Shown here: in pieces, positions 6,849-11,548 of the stretch
Layout of the letters: every line of letters starts with the position of its first letter
How positions within the stretch are numbered: the stretch's first letter is position 1
From: JAAYGT01 sp050252075
GTDB taxonomy: Bacteria > Pseudomonadota > Gammaproteobacteria > Burkholderiales > Burkholderiaceae_B
Assembly: GCA_050252075.1 (NCBI GenBank)
Contig: JBFWLP010000104.1
Location: 1 to 11,548, forward strand
Reading direction: 5' to 3'
DNA length: 11,548 bases
Notes under the pieces: model-generated
Seen by the model: only the letters and a program-made list of their open reading frames with translations
What the model was told of the DNA's origin: nothing
Database searches by the model: none
Translations under genes and position numbers: made by a program

Positions 6849-7352
6849 TCAGGCTCGGTCGTCGGGATCTGTATCGCGCTGAACCAGGTAGATCAGAACC
6901 AGGATTATGGCTACGAAGAACCGGAACGCCGAGGGAACGCCGTTCCATTGCTCCGACATCCACATGCCGAACCATTCTCCGCCAATCGACATGAAGCCAA
7001 CCTGCCAGACCAGGAATCCTAGTGTCAAGCCCGCGACCGCCGTTGATTTTGCCCGGTTGAATACTGCCGCCGGTGATCCGGCACAGCGCATCAACCGGTA
7101 GGCTCCGACCCAGCAGACGAGTGCTGTGAGGGTTTCCAGAAAGATAATCATTCCGTAGGCAATATGGTGCATCAGGGGCGAGTGGATTGCCCGGTAATGG
7201 ATGGAGGCTTCGGGGAAAATGGTGTCCATGCGCAGCACATGCTGCACAAAGGCCAGGTTGCTGTTGTAGTCGGTCATGTTTCCGAAAGCAACCAGTGAGG
7301 CAAAAAGGGCGATCGCCGCGACGCAGGCGATTTTGGAATAGCGAATGATCAT
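6849..7352 (-). CDS. DUF2165 family small integral membrane protein
   Basis: A 167-residue membrane protein of the uncharacterised DUF2165 family. Seen: four hydrophobic segments (about 8-24, 64-88, 104-124 and 141-158). Between TM1 and TM2 the family pattern FGNMTDYNSNLAFVQHVL (23-40), MDTIFP and an HYRAIHS stretch can be read. Between TM3 and TM4 is the conserved GGEWFGMW / SEQWNG run (124-138), and an acidic tail ends the protein. No biochemical role is known to me for this family. The ATG at 7352 is preceded by GGTGTGAC, a weak ribosome site identical to that of the large kinase upstream. It starts 19 bp after the kinase stop on the same strand, so the two are probably co-transcribed; whether they work together is not shown. 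Confidence 0.88.
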   Translation of the reverse strand: MIIRYSKIACVAAIALFASLVAFGNMTDYNSNLAFVQHVLRMDTIFPEASIHYRAIHSPLMHHIAYGMIIFLETLTALVCWVGAYRLMRCAGSPAAVFNRAKSTAVAGLTLGFLVWQVGFMSIGGEWFGMWMSEQWNGVPSAFRFFVAIILVLIYLVQRDTDPDDRA

Positions 7353-7371
7353 GTCACACCCATGGGCAGGT

Positions 7372-10300
7372 TTATGTTCTGTCCAGAACCTGACGTATTT
7401 TTACCGCAAGCTGCTCGCGCCGGTAGGGTTTGTTGAGCAGATCGATGCCTGGGTCGAGCTTGCCGTTGTGAACAATGGAGTTTTGGGTGTAGCCCGAGGT
7501 GAACAGGATTTTCAGCGTTGGCCGCATGGCGTGGGCAGCTTCGGCAAGGGCCCGCCCACCCATGCCGCCCGGCATGACGACGTCGGTGAACAATAAATCA
7601 ATGTCAGGCATCTGTTTCAGTATGTCCAGCGCCTCGCGCCCCGTGGATGCCGCGAACACGCGGTAGCCCAAACCCTTCAATTGCGTGATGGCGTGGGCCC
7701 GAACCAGGTTGTCGTCTTCGACCACCAGAATCGTCTCGCCGCCGCCCACGACCATGGCGCGGTCGCTGGGCGGTGCAGGGTCGGTCAGGGCGTGAGACCG
7801 CGGGAAATAAAGTTTGAACGAGGTGCCTTCGCCGGGTTCCGAATAAACACGGATATGTCCGCCCGACTGTTTGACGAAACCGTACACCATGCTCAACCCC
7901 AGGCCGGAGCCTTTACCCACTTCCTTGGTTGTGAAAAAGGGCTCAAAGATCCGGTTCAGCGCGTCTGCAGGAATGCCGTGGCCGGTATCCGTAATGATGA
8001 TCACGACATAGTCCCCGGTTTGAATGCCGGGCTCGCCGGCGGCATAGTTGTCGTCGATCGAGGCATTGGCCATTTCGATGGTCAGGCAGCCGCCGTCGGG
8101 CATGGCATCGCGGGCGTTGAGGGCCATGTTCAGAAGCGTCGATTCCAGCTGGCCCGGGTCGATTTCGGCTTTCCAGAGCCCGCCGGAGCGAATGATCTCG
8201 ATGTCGATGTTCTCGGGCAGCGTACGGCGCAGCAGGTCTTCCATGCCATGCACCAGACTGCTGACGTCCATCACACGTGGCTGCAACGCCTGCCTGCGCG
8301 AGAAGGCAAGCAGTCGGTTGGTCAGTTCCGCGCCCCGGATTCCGGCGCTGGAAATCATCTCGGCCAGCGCTTTGAGGCCGGGCTTGTCGACCAGCTCTTC
8401 TGAAAGGATCTCTCCGTTGCCGACAATGACGGTAAGCAGATTGTTGAAATCATGGGCGACGCCACCGGTCAGTTGACCCACCGCCTCCATCTTTTGTGCC
8501 TGCTGAAGACGGTCTTCAAGTTGCAGCCGCTCGGATATGTCGGTAATGCTGCCCAGCACCCGCACAAGGTGGCCCTCGCCGTCGCGAACGGCGAAAGCCC
8601 GGTCTTCCACCCTGGCCCAGCTGCCATCGGCGCGCCTGAAGCGATAAAGCTCCTTGAAACTGTCGTCTTCCTGTGCAAGCAACCGCCCGATTGCCCGCTC
8701 GATCCGTTCTTTGTCGTCGGGATGAATATTCCTGACCCATACTGTCTGCAAGGCTTCGTCGGAGTCGGGCGTGTGCCCGAAAATCTCCCGCAGGCCCTCG
8801 CTCCACCATTGTTTGTTCAAGGCAATGTCCCATTCCCACACGGCATTCCCGGTGGCTTTTGCCACGAAACGAAAGCGCTCTTCGTTCATTTGCAGCGCCT
8901 GCTGGTCAAGCTTGCGGGCCGTGATGTCGCGCCCAATGGCAACCCAGTGGGTGAACACCCCTGTTGCGTCGGCCAGCGGCACGATGTCAAGCTCCAGCCA
9001 GAACTCCCGGCCCGCTTTGGTGTAATTGATCAGCTCGGCCCGTGCCGGCTGCCAGTGGGTCAGTGCATGGCGTATCTTGTCCAGCTCGTCGCGCCGGGTT
9101 TTGGGCCCCTGAAGCAGGCGGGGCGTTTGACCGACCGCCTCGTCGCGGGAATAGCCCGTGAGGCGTACAAAGGCGTCGTTGACATAAACGATTTTCGGAC
9201 CCTGGGGCTCATCGATCGAGCCGGCGCTGGTAATCAGCACGACATCATTCTGTCGGGAAACGGCGGATTCCAGAAGGTGCAGCTGCTCGTCACGGGCACG
9301 CTCCTGCGTAATGTCGCGGAAATAAACCGCCAGCCCTTCCCGGGTTGGATAAGCCGCCACCTCGAACCAGGCATTCAGCGTGGGGTAGAAGCTGCGGAAA
9401 TGGACGGTCTGGCCCTGGTTCATAGCCCGTTCGTACTCGGTCTGGAACGTGCTGCCGACGGCCTCCGGGAATTCCGTCCAGATATTCTTGCCCAACAGGT
9501 CATCCCGGCGACGCTGCAACAGCACCTGGGCTTGATTGTTCAGAAATGAAAACCGCCAGTCGTGATCCAGCAAAAGAAAGGCATCGCTTATTCTTTCGAG
9601 CGTCTGGCGCAGGCGCCGCGACAGGTCTTCCGAGGCATCACGAGCCGCCACCAGTTCTGAAATGTCCTGAAACGCCCCTTCGATCGCGACGATACGGCCG
9701 TCTTTGTTGCGGACCGGTTCGCCGATGGCGCGCACCCAGATGCGCCGTCCTTTGGCGGTAACGATTTGTAGTGTTTCGTCGAAAGGATCGCCCTTGACGG
9801 CACAGGCCTGCACACGCGCGCGAATGTGGTCGCGGTATTCGGGCAGGTAGTAATTGATGCCGCTGTCGAGCGAGGGTGAAGTGCCTTCCAGTTCGTCGTG
9901 AATGGCGGCGGTTTCGGGGCTCCAGGTAATACGGGGCTCGTCAAGATCGACGCGCCAGCCGCCCAGCCTGGCCATGTAGCCGGCCCGCTTCTGCAGACGC
10001 GCGGCGTCGATGAGGCGCTCTTCAGACTCTTTGATGTGTGTGATGTCTTGTACATAACCAATGACGATTTCGCGGCCTGCGGCCTGATGCCGAGCTCCTA
10101 CTCCCCGGATATGGGCTATTTTTCCGTCACCGCGCCTGATCCGGTGTTCGAACACGAGGGTCGGGGCCCCCGTGTGGATAAAGCGCGTGTAATCGGCCAT
10201 CATCTTGGGTCGGTCGTCGGGATGCACCATGGCGACATAGTCGTCAAAGCTCACAGATCCCTGATCGGGCGGCATGCCGTAGATCTGGAACACCCGCCGT

Positions 10301-11322
10301 GACCAGCTAAGTGTTCCTTGCTGCGGGTCGTGTTCCCAGGGGCCGATCTCCAGCAGCGATTCCGCCGTGCGCAGGCGGGTTTCACGTTCCTGCAGGGCCA
10401 GCAGAGTCTCCCGGGTTTGGGCCAGCGGCAAAAAAGGGCGGCGATTGTCGCCGGACGGACTCAGCGGATCGTTCGCGCCGGAAAGCCCGTGTTCCATGAG
10501 GGGTTGAGTGACGTCCTCGGCACGGTGAATGATGTAAAGCAACTGCCCTGACCCGTCGAAAACCGGTTTGTTCAAGGGAAGCCAGAAGCGCTCCTGGAAT
10601 GACCCGTCGGGTGCAGGTACCGGATAGCGCTGAATGTTCATGACATCGGTAATGTGCAGCGCTTCGACCCGTTGCAGCGAGGCCATGAGGTTGCGCACGC
10701 CGTCGGCGTCGGGTTCGTTGGGGTCGTCGGGGAAGGCTTCGAACAACCGCCGCCCCATCAGGGCGTCGCGCTCTGCCGAGACCGCCTGAGAGTACTCGTC
10801 GGTGACAGCAACAATGACATAGTCGGTTGGCGTGAGCACCAGCATCTTGCCCGGTACCGCATCGAACAGGCGGGAAAAGTGCTCGCTTTTGAGTTGCCCC
10901 CGCTGTTCCATGGCTTTCAGGTCGGAAGCGAGCGTGTGCGCCTGGGCGCGGGCCTGAGCCATTTGCGTCATGTCGCGTATGCTGGCTACAACGGCCGGCG
11001 AACCATCAAACACCACTTTTTTCCAGTGAAACGATACTGTGTAACGATCGCCCGACCGTGCGATGATGGTCCATGTACCCGCCTCGGTCTCGGTTCCTGT
11101 GAATTGCCGGACCTGGTTTGCGATTCTGGTGCGATCGGCTTCAGGGCGCAGATCGGCAATTGTCATGGCATGCAGGGTTTGGGCATCGTAGCCCAGCCAT
11201 TGCCGGGCGGCCTGGTTTGACGCAAGTATCTGGAGCGTTTCAACGCAAAACAGCCACACAGGGATCGACAGCGCATCGTAAGCGTGGACGGCTGAACGAG
11301 GTAAGTTGGTCAGTCCCTGCAT
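7372..11322 (-). CDS. Multi-PAS hybrid histidine kinase with C-terminal receiver
   Basis: A 1316-residue soluble hybrid sensor kinase without membrane segments, so it should sense cytoplasmic cues. About seven PAS/PAC modules are read at roughly 14-118, 150-272, 322-430, 448-556, 574-672, 685-803 and 815-932; several end in the PAC-type RDIT / QDIT motif. The third and seventh are PAS_3-like with HPDD and a RRxDG strand. The sixth is LOV-like but lacks the cysteine. HisKA: His957 in GGVAHDFNNLLTVI. ATPase: N-box LLNMALNARDAMPDGG (1063-1078), G1 DTGHGIP (1112-1118), FEPFFTTK, and G2 GKGSGLGLS (1137-1145). Receiver about 1197-1313: D1203/D1204, phospho-acceptor D1247 (LFTDVVMPGG), Ser1276 and Lys1298. 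All catalytic residues are present. ATG 11322 has AAGG (11329-11332) at 6 nt. No Hpt domain or DNA-binding output is attached or adjacent, so its phosphorelay partner is elsewhere. Confidence 0.95.
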   Translation of the reverse strand: MQGLTNLPRSAVHAYDALSIPVWLFCVETLQILASNQAARQWLGYDAQTLHAMTIADLRPEADRTRIANQVRQFTGTETEAGTWTIIARSGDRYTVSFHWKKVVFDGSPAVVASIRDMTQMAQARAQAHTLASDLKAMEQRGQLKSEHFSRLFDAVPGKMLVLTPTDYVIVAVTDEYSQAVSAERDALMGRRLFEAFPDDPNEPDADGVRNLMASLQRVEALHITDVMNIQRYPVPAPDGSFQERFWLPLNKPVFDGSGQLLYIIHRAEDVTQPLMEHGLSGANDPLSPSGDNRRPFLPLAQTRETLLALQERETRLRTAESLLEIGPWEHDPQQGTLSWSRRVFQIYGMPPDQGSVSFDDYVAMVHPDDRPKMMADYTRFIHTGAPTLVFEHRIRRGDGKIAHIRGVGARHQAAGREIVIGYVQDITHIKESEERLIDAARLQKRAGYMARLGGWRVDLDEPRITWSPETAAIHDELEGTSPSLDSGINYYLPEYRDHIRARVQACAVKGDPFDETLQIVTAKGRRIWVRAIGEPVRNKDGRIVAIEGAFQDISELVAARDASEDLSRRLRQTLERISDAFLLLDHDWRFSFLNNQAQVLLQRRRDDLLGKNIWTEFPEAVGSTFQTEYERAMNQGQTVHFRSFYPTLNAWFEVAAYPTREGLAVYFRDITQERARDEQLHLLESAVSRQNDVVLITSAGSIDEPQGPKIVYVNDAFVRLTGYSRDEAVGQTPRLLQGPKTRRDELDKIRHALTHWQPARAELINYTKAGREFWLELDIVPLADATGVFTHWVAIGRDITARKLDQQALQMNEERFRFVAKATGNAVWEWDIALNKQWWSEGLREIFGHTPDSDEALQTVWVRNIHPDDKERIERAIGRLLAQEDDSFKELYRFRRADGSWARVEDRAFAVRDGEGHLVRVLGSITDISERLQLEDRLQQAQKMEAVGQLTGGVAHDFNNLLTVIVGNGEILSEELVDKPGLKALAEMISSAGIRGAELTNRLLAFSRRQALQPRVMDVSSLVHGMEDLLRRTLPENIDIEIIRSGGLWKAEIDPGQLESTLLNMALNARDAMPDGGCLTIEMANASIDDNYAAGEPGIQTGDYVVIIITDTGHGIPADALNRIFEPFFTTKEVGKGSGLGLSMVYGFVKQSGGHIRVYSEPGEGTSFKLYFPRSHALTDPAPPSDRAMVVGGGETILVVEDDNLVRAHAITQLKGLGYRVFAASTGREALDILKQMPDIDLLFTDVVMPGGMGGRALAEAAHAMRPTLKILFTSGYTQNSIVHNGKLDPGIDLLNKPYRREQLAVKIRQVLDRT
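8914..9270 (-). other. LOV-like PAS domain without the photoactive cysteine (within the hybrid kinase)
   Basis: Residues 685-803 follow the LOV layout: YVNDAFVRLTGYSRDEAVG, then GQTPRLLQGPKT, an IRHAL helix, and INYTKAGREFWLELDIVP. In LOV photoreceptors the central motif is GxNCRFLQG. Here Asn is Thr733 and the adduct-forming Cys is Pro734, while Arg735, Gln738 and Asn766 remain. The Asn after FW is Leu776, and the C-terminal Gln is absent (AIGRDIT). Flavin photochemistry is therefore unlikely, and flavin binding itself is doubtful. Confidence 0.7.
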
Positions 11323-11548
11323 GTCACACCTTGGTTCCGTGGTTATGCGTATCGCGCGGTATTTTGCATTTTAGAGACTTTTGGCGTTCCTGCTTCAGAA
11401 AAGCGGTGGTGTCAGAAGATCATCCCGCTGATGGCTCCTGTATTGGGTGGTGCGGCACAGTGACGACGGTGCGCAAGCATGGCGGGCTCTTTCGCCCCGC
11501 GACGGCCGGCTTGGTGCCATTTATGTGGCCGTTGGCTGACCGATTCGA
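11323..11548. other. Upstream region of the hybrid kinase, no assignable gene
   Basis: 226 bp to the window edge. A minus-strand TAAAAT (11368-11373) could be a -10 for the kinase, but no good -35 is found. Nearer the edge, GGGC-GCCC (11484-11497) can pair, with GC on either side and one bulged base. ACGGCC (11502-11507) with GGCCGT (11527-11532) encloses an inner GGC-TTGGT-GCC hairpin. Short open frames reach the edge on both strands, but none has family features I recognise. Confidence 0.4.

Noticed and set aside
8914..9270. Blue-light LOV photoreceptor
   Set aside because: The adduct-forming cysteine is Pro and other flavin contacts are changed, so a photocycle is not supported.
8452..9549. 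Plus-strand open frame of 365 codons opposite the hybrid kinase
   Set aside because: It lies fully antisense to clear PAS and kinase coding sequence, shows no domain pattern, and long antisense frames are common in GC-rich genes.
1..11548. tRNA, rRNA, CRISPR array, insertion sequence
   Set aside because: No tRNA-like cloverleaf, spaced repeat array, transposase or terminal inverted repeats were recognised by reading either strand.

Overview
The window is high-GC bacterial DNA with compact, mostly minus-strand gene packing. Protein style (a CspA-type cold-shock protein, DUF2165, ModABC with a Mop-type ModC, FixJ/NarL-type regulation) suggests a betaproteobacterium, most likely Burkholderiales/Alcaligenaceae-like. 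That placement is an inference from protein character, not from a marker gene.

Layout. (1) 1-2118, plus strand: the 3' end of modA, then modB and modC, a molybdate ABC importer in one operon (9-nt gap, then a 3-nt overlap). (2) 2182-3555, minus, convergent with modC: a KtrB/TrkH-type potassium channel subunit with all four filter glycines. (3) 3665-6406, minus: a three-gene set read as membrane sensor kinase, FixJ/NarL-type response regulator (ATGA overlap), then a secreted GlcG/HbpS-family protein. The 103-bp gap before the last gene carries a cluster of CTACGR repeats, a candidate binding site for the regulator. (4) 6449-6744, minus: a cold-shock protein starting at TTG, with a strong intrinsic terminator. 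(5) 6849-11322, minus: a DUF2165 membrane protein directly downstream of a 1316-residue soluble hybrid histidine kinase with about seven PAS domains, HisKA, HATPase and a receiver. One PAS resembles a LOV domain but has Pro in place of the photoactive Cys. (6) 11323-11548: no assignable gene; it holds the kinase's upstream region and two potential hairpins.

How they may work together. modABC takes up molybdate and the KtrB-like protein takes up K+. These transport genes have no visible link to the signalling genes. The most interesting unit is the kinase/regulator/secreted GlcG-HbpS trio. It recalls the Streptomyces HbpS-SenS-SenR arrangement, in which a secreted haem-binding protein modulates a sensor kinase. 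Here the accessory protein could be a sensor partner, a regulated target, or both. The hybrid kinase ends in its own receiver and has no partner regulator or phosphotransferase next to it, so its output is unknown.
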